From Symsagittifera roscoffensis (lineage: Eukaryota > Xenacoelomorpha > Acoela > Convolutidae): DNA of 64,000 nt. The position numbers were made by a program, and so were the translations under genes. Positions 12,301-24,640 of this stretch are shown in pieces. Each line of letters starts with the position of its first letter. The first letter of the stretch is position 1. Under the pieces are notes generated by a model. It was not told the origin of the DNA and searched no databases. It was given only the letters and a program-made list of their open reading frames with translations. Location of the stretch: the NCBI RefSeq assembly GCF_963678635.1, contig NC_087070.1, forward strand, positions 4,808,539 to 4,872,538. The letters are read 5' to 3'.

Positions 12301-12378
12301 GGGGGAAGGGTTTATGTTTTGATTTGAGGTTATTAGAAAAAGGAGTTGGAGAAAAATTAAAATTTTTAGAATATACAT
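9341..12378 (-). pseudogene. Envelope-like glycoprotein gene, decayed
   Basis: Consecutive - strand open segments (12378-11725, 11528-10980, 10904-10713, 10665-10368, 10278-9784, 9787-9341) read as one former protein of roughly 1,000 residues broken by frameshifts and stops. The first segment opens with a hydrophobic signal peptide (MYILKILIFLQLLFLI) and a Cys-containing ectodomain. Near 10985-11030 is an LCELERTQILQSLA segment, a pattern I associate with chuvirus-like (Jingchuvirales) class III fusion glycoproteins captured by some LTR elements. Near 10278-10130 are two hydrophobic stretches that would anchor it in the membrane, followed by a Pro/Ser/Thr/Asn-rich cytoplasmic tail. Its position 3' of gag-pol fits an envelope gene. 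The family assignment is tentative; the envelope-like role is better supported. Confidence 0.55.
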
Positions 12379-12414
12379 GTGTATGACAATCCTGAGTATG
12401 GGTTATAAAATATG

Positions 12415-14785
12415 GTTTTCCGAAGCTATTATTACTGATTATATTTTTGTTTGGTAGGTTTTGATCTTTTTTTTATGTATTGATAAAATGACCTATTTGG
12501 TTCTTTCTGCTTTGGAGGTTTATTTTGATTATCTTGCTGTTTTTGTCTACATTCGGAGATACTGTGTCCGTATCTTCGACAATAGTTACACCATTTTTTG
12601 AAAGATGGTTTACCCTTATAATTTGGGTTCTTTTCATAGATGTTTAGAATTTCAGTGATTTTTTCAGATAGATTTATATCTGATTCTCGTATGTTATTTA
12701 TATGTGTAGTGTTTGTTTCAATGTGATTAACATACTGTAGTTTTAGATTTTCTGTTTCTTCAGATTTCATTGTGATTTCTGCTTGTTCTAAATGATCTAC
12801 TAGTTTTCTAAAATCTAAATCTGGTTCTCGGATTGAGGAAGGATGAGATGATCTTTTCTTTATAGCAATTTTTCTTAATTGTGGTGTTAAGGGCATCATT
12901 AGAATTTATGTCCTTTTTGTATTCTTGTAATCATGTGTATTGAGAGAATATGCTTTTCGAACTAGTGTTTCGATTCTAACTGCTAATTATTTAATTGTTT
13001 CATTTGGTAATCTGCGAATTTCATTGCATAAAACTCTTTGATGTTGTTTGTTTCTTTCAGAATCAAACATTTTTGAAAGTTCCTGTGTGAATCTTTTCCA
13101 ATCTGATTTTATGTCTATAGGTAGTACCGAAAACCATTTTTGGGCTGCGCCATCTAGTTTTGTTTGTATTAACGCAGTGCGTCTAAGTATCCAATTTTGA
13201 TGAAGTGGTGTATTAATTGGTTCAGGTCCTATATTCAAAATTAATTTTGCTGTGATTGCATTTAAGTAATCTTCTACTGAGTATTCAGGGTCTGTTCCTG
13301 TGAATACCATTAATGGTTTATTTGATGTTTTTGATGATCTTCCCATAAGCTATGGGTTCATTGTCATTTGTAGTGATTCTGCGGCGTTTGGTATTTGCGA
13401 GAAGTTTGTAAGTTGATTTTTTGTAATTTCATGTTGTAGGTAATATGGTAATCCTATTTCTTTTTGCATTTGATTTGGTTGGTAGGAATGCATAATCATT
13501 GGGTTTGGCGATTGTATAGCTTGAAAAGATTGTGTGTTAATTGAGTTTGGTATATTGCATTGGTTGTTGATTCTGTATATCTGTTGGATTTTCGGGGTAA
13601 ATTTTTATATTTTGGGATGGTTGAGATTGTCGTGGTCATTGTGTGCGATATTCTTGTGTATATGGTGCAAAAATATCTGGTTGATAATAATCATCATCAT
13701 CTGATGAAAAATAATTCGTGTAATAAGGTGATTGTTGTCTATTCTTATTTTGTGGGAAAAATGGGTAATTTTAACTGTGATCTTGTGGAGGGTTTGAATT
13801 ATTTTGAAAATTTACAGAATTGGTTGATGTATTTGGGGGATTCCAATATTGAGAATATACGTGGTTGTTATTTCTTCGTGGAGGATGATTTGTTCTTAAT
13901 GAATGTGCATAATTATAGTTATGTTCTGCAAAATTGCTTCTTGTGAATGTTTTTCGTAATTTTGACGGTTTTGTTATTGGTCTATATGTTTGGTAATCCA
14001 TACGGGAATACTTAGGAGCAACCGAAGGCTTAACGGTTGATTGTAAAGTTTTTTGTGGTAGTGTTGAGTTTCTATTTTTTGGTGTTGTAAGATTTGGATG
14101 TATTAGTGAGATACTTTGTTGTGTAGTTGTTACTGTTGTGTGGACTATTTCTTCATTTATGAAGTGTGATGGTGTTTGAATTTCTTGTTGTGTAAGATTT
14201 CTAGTTCCAATTAGGTTTTCATGATGTATAATTGTTGAATTTAAGATATTATTTTGTGTGTCGGGTAAAAATGTATTACAATTTAAAGGTGTTGCATCAA
14301 TTGTTAGTGGTATTATTTTTACATAATCTGGGTGAAGAGATATTGTATTTATTGCTTGACTTGATGTCTACTGGAAAATTTAAAAATGCTGGATGAGACC
14401 ATTCAGGGTCCCCAAACGTAATCTGGTTGTTCTGCAATAACAGTGTCGTCATTGGTACTTTGAGGTCTAAAGTTTTTTCTTGCTTGTTCAATTAAGTCGA
14501 TGTTGTGTGTAAAATAATCAATTGTGAACCATGCTAGTATTTTTTGTAAATCATGTTTAGTGTTTCGTGAAACGTCATTATTGGTAAAGTTTTCACGAAT
14601 TGCGTTTAAAAATGTTGAGAATGCAGCGATTTCGTTTCTTACTTTTGTGTATTTTGATGTTTGAGTTGGTGTTGTGCTTTGAGCTTCTGTTCTTTCTAAT
14701 ATAGATAAATAAGTATAAATTATTGCAAAGACTTCGTTGGTAAATATCGAGTTAGCTCTCTGTGAGTTGTGATATTGTATGCTTT
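12415..14785 (-). pseudogene. Block A: partial gag fused to the envelope region
   Basis: A third copy of the gag C-terminal half. Recognisable pieces are 14491-14297 (contains GDPEWSHPAFLNFP), 14001-13771, the capsid-like piece 13346-12987 and the zinc-knuckle piece 12899-12432 (CNYC-RRYG-H-SISE-C). An extra T in the T-run near 12470 shifts the frame relative to the other blocks. At about 12415 the match to blocks B and C stops inside gag, and sequence leading into the envelope-like gene begins. The whole pol region is therefore deleted from this block. Its upstream end at about 14785 is a junction with the post-pol region of block B. Confidence 0.75.
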
Positions 14786-17254
14786 ACTATTTTTCTGTCT
14801 GAGTGTTTATTTCTTATGTTTAATCTGCGCAATTCGGAATACGTGGTGGTATAAATGGTGGTGGTAGCGATTGAGCTGTTATATTTGGTGGACTTAATGG
14901 ATAGGGATGTTGTACACTATTTTTAAGTTTGACTGTTATTTCAAACTATCATTGAAGACTGTTTTGAAGTAGTATCTGAACGTTGTGTTCTCGGTTATCT
15001 TCGTGAATGTCTAGTCTATATTGTAATCTAATAAGAGCCCAACTGTGTAGTCGGTGGCTTTCGTTGTGTTGTCCGAATAATGGGGTAGGTGCTACAAATG
15101 TATTCCAAACTAATCGTAGGGGTATGTTTGTTGACTGTTCTCTGTATCGAGCGTCAAGGTTATTTGGAAAATTTAATGGAAAAAATGATGGTGATATTTG
15201 ACTTATTGATGGTGTCGAAAGGAGTAACAATGTTTCTGGTAAGGATGATAATGTTGTATCTGATGAAGTATCTATTGGATCATTCACTAAGTTTAATTTT
15301 CCTTGCGGGTAAGGTTGTGTTGCCCAATAAGGTAATCGTTAGGAGGGTTAAAAGGATTTTCACCTATTTGTGCGGATATTTGTGTTGATCCAAAATAGTC
15401 TGAGAGAATATTAGGTGTGCTTTGCTAAGAGGTGAGCGTAGGGGTATCTGGTATTGTAATACTAGAGATTTCTGAACTTGATGGTGTTGGTGATTGAGGT
15501 ATGCTAAAAGTAACTCTGGGAGTTTAAAAATTTTTGTTTCTTCTTGGGTGTATTATTTGTCTATTGACTTCAAGTGTATTTTGATTTTGACTGATATGTC
15601 TGATTCGATTTAAGTCTTGTTGTAATGTGGGGCACAATATATATGTTGGTTCACTTACGGATGCTTGTCGCTGAACTGGTTCTAGTGGTTCGGATAAGCG
15701 AGCGTGTCGTTCAAAAGTATATGGATTGTCTTGAAATGAAATACGTGTGGATGTTTGGGGGTTTTGGGTAGTTGTAGGTATTGTTGGATTTTCTTGGAGG
15801 TGTCGGTGAAGACTGATTTGGCGGTGGTTGATTGGCAATTTTGGAAATGTTTTTGATGTATATATTTTTTGATGGGAAGATTTATGTTCATTCTAATATT
15901 CTTCGATGAATAGAATTAAAAGGATTGTTGCTAAGGCAAATGACACTATTGCCTTCCTTACACATTTGCACATTGTCATTATCAGCGATGATAAAAACGT
16001 GATGAAAATTACGAATAGTAAAAAAATATCTGTTCTACTAAAAAATGTTCGTATCATTTAAATAGACTTTGAATTATCGTACCTGTGGATGTGGTCAATG
16101 ATTCGGGAAAGTTGTAAATATTTTTCAAATAGGATGTAGAATATTAAAAATATGTTGCAAAAAATTATTAAAAGAATTATAAAAGCTTCAAATGTTTTAA
16201 TAAAAAATGTTATTAAAAGTTTAAGTAGAATAAAAAAGTTTATGAAAAAGTTTATGATTAAAATTTTGAGATTGTCAACTGTTAAGGAGAAAAGCATTTA
16301 AGAAATGATTCGTTCGTCGAATATTTTTTGAATTTCTGGGGCGAAATTCAAGCGTGGTCGGACTATTTATTGATTTTTTGACAAGTGGGTTGAGTTTCCT
16401 GAAAAATTGTTTGAGGCTTATTTTATGGTGCTTGGGAGGTCTTCTTTGCTTTATTTTTTATTTGGTGAGTAATCTGGGATATTTTTGAAATTTTTGTACT
16501 TTAGGCTAAATGATCATGGTCTATTTCTACTTTAGGCTAATTTGCCATTTTTGGTTTGAGGGTTTTTGAGGGCTGCGTTGGGAAAATATTGTTGATCTTT
16601 GCATTATTAGATAGGGGAGGGTTGTAATATTATCGTGATATATACTTTAGTTGTCAAGTGTTAGCGAGTTGCTTATTTTTGACCTGGAGGTTTTAAAGTT
16701 ATAGTTTTAGATATGCCTGGAGGTTAATATCTGTCGGCCAGTAGATTGGTGTTAGAGATATTGAAGGTGGCTGATTTGAGTGAATCCTATTGGCTGAATT
16801 TGAACTAAAATTATTGCGTACGGTTCAGCATGTTATTTTGAAAAAATGAAGTTTCAAAATGATTGAGAATTTTACGAATTAATAATTTTTTAAAGAAGTT
16901 AGTTTATTTATGAAATTCAAATTTCTTTAATATTTTAGATTGTGGGATGAATGTCTTGTAATTTTTTCGTGGTTGATTTCTAAGTGGTGATGATTCTCTA
17001 TGTTCGGATTTTTCTTTTTGTTCTTGTGGTAAGATTTTTTCTATCATTTTCCTATTTTTTCTTTCTTTTTTATATTTGTTTTGGTCTGGTATTTTTGTGT
17101 TTTTATAAGTTGTTTTTTGGTTTTGATTTTGCTTATGACGATTGTCAACATTTACATTTGTTTCTTGTTCTATTTGTGTATTGCTTTGAACAACTCTTAA
17201 ACCGGTGAAAGAATATAATTGGATTAATTCGCGTAAAGCGTATTCTTTCGGTTA
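14786..17254 (-). other. Post-pol region, block B (unidentified ORFs)
   Basis: This is the second copy of the region described at 24641-27114. Open segments are 16297-16058 (79 codons, very hydrophobic), 15891-15682, 15838-15524 and 15287-14949. Differences from block C include an asparagine in place of isoleucine in the 15287-14949 segment (the DNREHN versus DIREHN context) and a 3-bp shorter GGT run near 14865. Confidence 0.5.
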
Positions 17255-18361
17255 CTAAGGTAGTAAATTGTTACGATGTTGAACAATTTCCTGTTTTGTT
17301 AAATCCGTGAGTTTATATGTTACTTCAGTGGGTTTAGCAATTATTTGGTAGAGTCCTTTTCGAATTGGTTGTAATTTTTTAGAGATTCCTTTTTGTGTAT
17401 GGAAATTAGGTATTAAAACAAATGTTCCAATTTTTAAATCTGTAGCTGGCATAAAACGTGAATTAATATGGTTGTTAATGTTTTGCCTTTGTAACAACTT
17501 CTTCGTAACTTTTTGGTAGATTTCGTTGTGCTTTTTATCTCTATTTCAAATCCATTCGGTATGTGTACCGAAGGCTAATTTGAGTTTTTGTGGGTGATGA
17601 AAATGGTCTTCATCATTTCATATGGTGACATTCCTAAAGTTGTCGTTATTTGTGAATTGTATGATAAGGGAAATAATTTTACATCTGCTGACCATTCTGT
17701 GTATCGTGTATCATTTCCATTGATGATACATCGAAGATATTCTTGCAATGAACGGTTCATACCTTCGACTAATCCAATTGTCCAAGGTGCATGAGATGTA
17801 CGTGGTTTATGTTTAATGTTGTATAAAGGGCATAGTGTGATGATTTCATTGTTTATGAATTCTGTACCTTTGTCTGTGACTAAGATTTCGGGTAATCCAA
17901 ATTTAGCTATCCAGTGTTCGTAGAGTGTTGTGTAAGCGTAATAAGCATCACAGTGTGGTACTGGGTTAAGTGCTACATGTAAATGCATCAACAATGAACA
18001 TAATGTAGGAATTTCCTTCAGAGGATGGTGAGATTGGTCCTTTTGTGTCGAATGAAATTCTATGATTAAAGTATAAACTTTGTCCTTTAAAATCTTGTTT
18101 CTGTGCTATTTGTTTTTGATTTGGATAAGGTTTGTTTAATTGACATATTATACAATCATTGCATAATACTTTTATCCAAATTGGGGCGTTTGAAAAATAA
18201 AAGTTTTGTGTGAAGTTTGAGTATGTCTTTTCTGATCCTGAATGTCCTTTTGTATTTTGCGTATGAGAGATATTGAATGCTATCAATATCATACTCAAGG
18301 GGAGACAGGGGAATTTAGAATCATCTAATTGATATTCTAAAAGATCTGTATTTTCATTCAT
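17255..18361 (-). pseudogene. Integrase, block B
   Basis: Second copy of the integrase at 27115-28221. The three open pieces 18361-17966, 17994-17575 and 17497-17255 have the same frame breaks as block C, so the damage predates the duplication. One residue differs near the zinc domain (NFYF here, NVYF in block C). Confidence 0.75.
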
Positions 18362-18895
18362 TGTTGTGTTATTGAAGTTTCGAAAATATCGGAGAAGTGT
18401 TTTGTTTCCTAAGATTGTTGTGTCGGCTTTTGCTGGTTTTGCTTTGTATTTGTGCCTTGGTTTCAGTTGTCTAATTACTGTGTCAAGATTTTGGTATCGC
18501 TTTAAAAGTTCAGGTGTAATTTTTTCTGTTGGTGGGAGAAAAACATTGTCGATTTCTAGTTTTGATAAGGGGATTGTATCAAGTGGGTCATGGAGGTTAA
18601 AAACTTGATTTATCGTATATTTTGAGTCATTTGTTTGCGGTCCTGATAAATTTATTTTATCGGTTGAGTTTTCTTTTTCATTGAATGGAAAAAAAAACCT
18701 TTTTTTATGCTGTTGTGTTTTGATTTTCTTTTGTTGGGTGTAATTTTGTACCCATTGTGAGTATGGAATTGGTTTAAACGTAGATGTTCCTAATAAATCA
18801 ACTTCATAGTGATTATTTGCGCAATCTAGGCAGAGTGGGAAGTTTTGTAGATTATTTATCTGTGATTGATCAATGTCGGTTTTTACTGCATATTT

Positions 18896-20675
18896 TCACT
18901 CTAATCGGGGTGATGTTTCGTCTTTTGCGAGATAGAATTTTGTATTTTTTGGTATTTCAATTGTAGTTTTCCGTGTGAGTAATTCTGGTGGTGTATTTCT
19001 ACTTAATGTATCTGGTAATGCAAGGTTTTTTCCTGCTGTCCAAACTATATGTAAATTTGAGAATTTCATTAAAATTAAATGAAATCTATAAACTTGACGA
19101 TTTGGGTTTGATTTTTGCGTAAAAAGAAATATAGTTGGTTTAGTTGGGTGAGTATCAGAAATTCGTATTCTGTAAGTGTATATATTATAGCTGTACATTC
19201 TCTCATTAGAGTTGAGAGTCGTAGCTTGGCTTGTAAGAATAATCGGGAATTTGCTGATATAAGATTCATCTTATTTGTTCCACTATGTGATTGTAATAAT
19301 GCTGCGCCGATGCCAAAATTTGAAGCATCGCACATTGCATAGAATGGTTGGTTTGGATCTGGAATGGTGTTTGAAATTTGTTCTGTTAAAAGTTTTTTAA
19401 TTTCGTCAAATCGTGTTTGATGTTCAGTGGTCCATTCAAAATTATTTTTGTTGTCTGAGGATGTTAGAGAAAGGTTTTAAGTATAGTTGCATTTTGTAAA
19501 CAAATTTACTTAAGAAATTTAATATTCCAAGAAATTCTTGGATTTTCTTTTTATTTGTAGGTGGTTGTAGTTTTTGGATTGCGTCAATGCGTGATTTTAA
19601 TGGATTGATAGTGTTTCGTTCAATATTATGTCCTAAAAATTTTACGCGTGTTAAGAAAAAATGTGATTTATCTGGGGCTGCTTTCAGATTCTCGTTCTGA
19701 AGTATTTTGTGATATTGTTCCAAAACTGTAAATATTTTGTCTTTAGTGTGTGATTGCATGAAAACATCATCTAAATTCTTGAGTATTTGTGATCCAAAAG
19801 TTTTACTCATGAAAGCTGAAAAAGCTGCTGGTCCTATGGATATTCCATAGAATAATCGATTAAATTCGTATTGTTGATTTCCAATAACAAAATGTGTTAG
19901 TCGTCGTGACTGTTCATCTATTGGCATTTGATTGTAAGCACTAGTCATATCTGCGGTTGTGAAGTATTTACCATTTTTTTTTGTTAAGATAACTTGTATT
20001 GGTTCAATGGGCCAATTACATTTTGATTCATCAATTAGTGAATTGAGATATCTAGCGTCTAAAACTATTTGTAGTGATTCACCTTTTGCTAGAATGGTGA
20101 CAGGATTGATAAAGGTGTTAGCTTTTGGTTGTTCTTCTTTATTTACTGGTGATATAATTTCGTATTGTTCTAAAATATTTAGTAATCTATTGACCTCATC
20201 GTGTAAGTGAATTGGTACTTTGCTTGCTCTTTGTTTTTTGAAAACTGCGTCGGGTTTTAATGGAAGCTGTAGGGATGAACTAAATTTTCCAACGTCAAAT
20301 TTTGATGTTGCGTAAACTGATGAATATTTCATTAGTTGTTTAATTAATTTATCAAATTCATCTTGTTATTTGTGAAAGTTGAAAATTAAACATCGTTAAA
20401 AAATTTTGTTGTTTTTCTGTATAATTTGTTATATTGAATGTTGGTTTGAAACATGGGGTTTTTGTGAAATAATCTGCATTTCTTTTTTCATTACTTATTA
20501 TATTATTTATGGATAATTTTTCATCAAGAATTGTTGATTGACAAATGTCTAATAGCTGTAATATATTACTAACTCTGTATGCTACTTCTTTTACAGGTGC
20601 AGTTGTGGCATTCGTTTCACAATATCCTAAGAGTCCTAGGGGTAGTGTTATTCTATTTGGTGTATTATTATACAA
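18896..20675 (-). pseudogene. Reverse transcriptase and RNase H, block B
   Basis: Second copy of the RT/RNase H region of block C. A 2-bp deletion near 20365 (TCTTGTTATT instead of TCTTGTGTTATT) splits the RT frame into 20675-20358 and 20332-19442, a lesion not present in block C. The KNLDD box and the shortened RNase H are shared with block C. Confidence 0.8.
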
Positions 20676-20858
20676 GTGTAGTGAAATAATAGCAGAATTA
20701 CTGTTTCTTACGTATTTTATAGATAAAATTGTTATTTTTTGAAAAAATTGTGAATAGATCTAAATTCGAAATCTGACATAAAAAGTTGTCTATTTTAACT
20801 TTTGTCGTATTGATGAACTTGTTTTATGAGAAGTTATATTCATTTCCTGATAACGGTT

Positions 20859-21908
20859 TTAGGTGTTTACGTTCTTGATTATAAATAGGGTAGAACTTTG
20901 AGAAAAATGGTGGTTGTTTGTATAATCTTTAAAAAATGTTAAGGCTGTGTTTTTCACTCTTGTATTTTTATCTTTTATATGGAGTTTACGATTTAAAATG
21001 TTTATGGTGGGTATATTTTTGGTGATAATTGGTATTCCAATAATATTATGTTTAATATCAGTAATATGAAATGTTTGTTTGAATGGTTTGTTTAAAATCT
21101 TGTTTTCTTCCATTGTTCTTGTGGGAACAAGGAATAGTTGAATTTTTCCATAATTTACTAATGTTGATCCTTGTGCTGTTGCTAATTTACTAGATGTCTC
21201 GAGAGGTTTCCAATTCGGATGTAGTGTTCTGATTTCATTCCATGTAGGGATGTTAATAATATTTGACTCTGCTCCTGAATCGATTAAAAAATCAATTTCA
21301 AGATCTGGTGGTTGAAATTCTTTATTTTTTGGTTTCTCTAAGAGGAATGGAATTGTCAAATTTTTTTCTCTTGGTTGTTCTTTTTGAATGTTTTGATAAA
21401 TATGATTATTTGAGCATTGTTTTTCGTCATTTTGATTAGGTTTAATTACAGTGTTAATTTCGTTTAGTTCTTGAGTAACTTGTGAATTGGTTTTAGTTGG
21501 TCCCATATAATAATTATTTAGAAGTTCCAATGGATTCTCATATATGTGTGAACTAAAGGGTTGTTCATATATGATAGGTTCATAGTCATTTTCGACTGTT
21601 ATCATATTTACTATCATGGTATTATCTGTATCACTTTCACTATCTGTTGATTCACAATTATTGTGGTTTATTGTAATCATGATTTTCCGTGTTATTAAAA
21701 CCTGGGGGGTCTGAAGGTATTTGTTCATTTGTTTGTACTTGATTGATTTGTCGTTGATGCTTTGGCGTGTTACTTCTGTATCGATTTTCAGAATCAGAGT
21801 AACGGTTAGTATTCCTATGAGGTGACTGGGAAAAATTTCTGTATCTATTATTATAACTTGAGTTTCCATTTCGTGAATTGTTTCGTAATCTGTTCTGATA
21901 GTTATCAT
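20859..21908 (-). CDS. Aspartic protease region of pol, block B
   Basis: A 349-codon open frame. The C-terminal half contains the retropepsin active site LIDSGAESNIINIP with an intact D-S-G triad. The N-terminal part is Ile/Thr/Asn-rich and is probably the linker between the gag knuckle and protease, read in a shifted frame at its beginning. In block C a one-base insertion near 31542 breaks the same frame. It would process the Gag-Pol polyprotein if expressed. Confidence 0.7.
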   Translation of the reverse strand: MITIRTDYETIHEMETQVIIIDTEIFPSHLIGILTVTLILKIDTEVTRQSINDKSIKYKQMNKYLQTPQVLITRKIMITINHNNCESTDSESDTDNTMIVNMITVENDYEPIIYEQPFSSHIYENPLELLNNYYMGPTKTNSQVTQELNEINTVIKPNQNDEKQCSNNHIYQNIQKEQPREKNLTIPFLLEKPKNKEFQPPDLEIDFLIDSGAESNIINIPTWNEIRTLHPNWKPLETSSKLATAQGSTLVNYGKIQLFLVPTRTMEENKILNKPFKQTFHITDIKHNIIGIPIITKNIPTINILNRKLHIKDKNTRVKNTALTFFKDYTNNHHFSQSSTLFIIKNVNT

Positions 21909-22105
21909 TCGATCTTTGATAATTCGATCTATTGTATGAATTATTCCGTGATCTGTTGTTTGGATAATTCTGATTTCGATTGTTTGAGTAACTTCTATTC
22001 CTATTGTTTGAATAGTTTCTATTTCTGTTTTACGATGAGTTTCGTGATCTGTTGTTGGAATAGTGTCTCTTCCTTGTTTGATTGGGAACTGGATGCAGAA
22101 ACAAA

Positions 22106-24640
22106 TTATGTTGAGTTTGAATTTGATCGTGGATAGTTGTTTCGACTATTCGATCGATTATATCTGTTTTGTGAGAAATTTCGTGAATTTCTTTGTTCAG
22201 GTGATGTACCTCTATAGCTAGAGTTGTATGGTAATTGATTTCTAGAATAATTTCGATTGCTTGGAAGTGGTTTTCCGAAGCTATTATTACTGATTATATT
22301 TTTGTTTGGTAGGTTTTGATCTTTTTTTATGTATTGATAAAATGACCTATTTGGTTCTTTCTGCTTTGGAGGTTTATTTTGATTATCTTGCTGTTTTTGT
22401 CTACATTCGGAGATACTGTGTCCGTATCTTCGACAATAGTTACACCATTTTTTGAAAGATGGTTTACCCTTATAATTTGGGTTCTTTTCATAGATGTTTA
22501 GAATTTCAGTGATTTTTTCAGATAGATTTATATCTGATTCTCGTATGTTATTTATATGTGTAGTGTTTGTTTCAATGTGATTAACATACTGTAGTTTTAG
22601 ATTTTCTGTTTCTTCAGATTTCATTGTGATTTCTGCTTGTTCTAAATGATCTACTAGTTTTCTAAAATCTAAATCTGGTTCTCGGATTGAGGAAGGATGA
22701 GATGATCTTTTCTTTATAGCAATTTTTCTTAATTGTGGTGTTAAGGGCATCATTAGAATTTATGTCCTTTTTGTATTCTTGTAATCATGTGTATTGAGAG
22801 AATATGCTTTTCGAACTAGTGTTTCGATTCTAACTGCTAATTATTTAATTGTTTCATTTGGTAATCTGCGAATTTCATTGCATAAAACTCTTTGATGTTG
22901 TTTGTTTCTTTCAGAATCAAACATTTTTGAAAGTTCCTGTGTGAATCTTTTCCAATCTGATTTTATGTCTATAGGTAGTACCGAAAACCATTTTTGGGCT
23001 GCGCCATCTAGTTTTGTTTGTATTAACGCAGTGCGTCTAAGTATCCAATTTTGATGAAGTGGTGTATTAATTGGTTCAGGTCCTATATTCAAAATTAATT
23101 TTGCTGTGATTGCATTTAAGTAATCTTCTACTGAGTATTCAGGGTCTGTTCCTGTGAATACCATTAATGGTTTATTTGATGTTTTTGATGATCTTCCCAT
23201 AAGCTATGGGTTCATTGTCATTTGTAGTGATTCTGCGGCGTTTGGTATTTGCGAGAAGTTTGTAAGTTGATTTTTTGTAATTTCATGTTGTAGGTAATAT
23301 GGTAATCCTATTTCTTTTTGCATTTGATTTGGTTGGTAGGAATGCATAATCATTGGGTTTGGCGATTGTATAGCTTGAAAAGATTGTGTGTTAATTGAGT
23401 TTGGTATATTGCATTGGTTGTTGATTCTGTATATCTGTTGGATTTTCTGGGTAAATTTTTATATTTTGGGATGGTTGAGATTGTCGTGGTCATTGTGTGC
23501 GATATTCTTGTGTATATGGTGCAAAAATATCTGGTTGATAATAATCATCATCATCTGATGAAAAATAATTCGTGTAATAAGGTGATTGTTGTCTATTCTT
23601 ATTTTGTGGGAAAAATGGGTAATTTTAACTGTGATCTTGTGGAGGGTTTGAATTATTTTGAAAATTTACAGAATTGGTTGATGTATTTGGGGGATTCCAA
23701 TATTGAGAATATACGTGGTTGTTATTTCTTCGTGGAGGATGATTTGTTCTTAATGAATGTGCATAATTATAGTTATGTTCTGCAAAATTGCTTCTTGTGA
23801 ATGTTTTTCGTAATTTTGACGGTTTTGTTATTGGTCTATATGTTTGGTAATCCATACGGGAATACTTAGGAGCAACCGAAGGCTTAACGGTTGATTGTAA
23901 AGTTTTTTGTGGTAGTGTTGAGTTTCTATTTTTTGGTGTTGTAAGATTTGGATGTATTAGTGAGATACTTTGTTGTGTAGTTGTTACTGTTGTGTGGACT
24001 ATTTCTTCATTTATGAAGTGTGATGGTGTTTGAATTTCTTGTTGTGTAAGATTTCTAGTTCCAATTAGGTTTTCATGATGTATAATTGTTGAATTTAAGA
24101 TATTATTTTGTGTGTCGGGTAAAAATGTATTACAATTTAAAGGTGTTGCATCAATTGTTAGTGGTATTATTTTTACATAATCTGGGTGAAGAGATATTGT
24201 ATTTATTGCTTGACTTGATGTCTACTGGAAAATTTAAAAATGCTGGATGAGACCATTCAGGGTCCCCAAACGTAATCTGGTTGTTCTGCAATAACAGTGT
24301 CGTCATTGGTACTTTGAGGTCTAAAGTTTTTTCTTGCTTGTTCAATTAAGTCGATGTTGTGTGTAAAATAATCAATTGTGAACCATGCTAGTATTTTTTG
24401 TAAATCATGTTTAGTGTTTCGTGAAACGTCATTATTGGTAAAGTTTTCACGAATTGCGTTTAAAAATGTTGAGAATGCAGCGATTTCGTTTCTTACTTTT
24501 GTGTATTTTGATGTTTGAGTTGGTGTTGTGCTTTGAGCTTCTGTTCTTTCTAATATAGATAAATAAGTATAAATTATTGCAAAGACTTCGTTGGTAAATA
24601 TCGAGTTAGCTCTCTGTGAGTTGTGATATTGTATGCTTTA
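22106..24640 (-). pseudogene. gag C-terminal half, block B
   Basis: Pieces 24345-24151, 23855-23625, 23200-22841 (capsid-like, 119 codons) and 22753-22106 (215 codons: helical region, CCHC knuckle with spacing CX2CX4HX4C, then an Arg/Asn/Ser-rich basic tail). The N-terminal part encoded by the 1.87-kb units is absent: at about 24640 the gag sequence joins post-pol DNA of block C. Confidence 0.75.

Larger units (their letters stand above)
14786..24640 (-). repeat. Block B: 9.86-kb gag-pol-post-pol tandem copy
   Basis: This block is a direct repeat of 24641-34503 with an offset of about 9,860 bp; corresponding genes sit 9,854-9,865 bp apart. In coding sense it starts in the middle of gag, lacking the N-terminus, and ends after the post-pol ORFs. 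By eye it differs from block C at only a few positions per kilobase. Confidence 0.85.

Noticed and set aside
13560-13946. 128-codon + strand frame, also at 23414-23800 and 33279-33665
   Set aside because: It is antisense to gag in all three blocks, and its repetition only reflects the tandem duplication. The composition is Val/Tyr/Asn-rich, as expected from the reverse strand of A/C-rich coding DNA.
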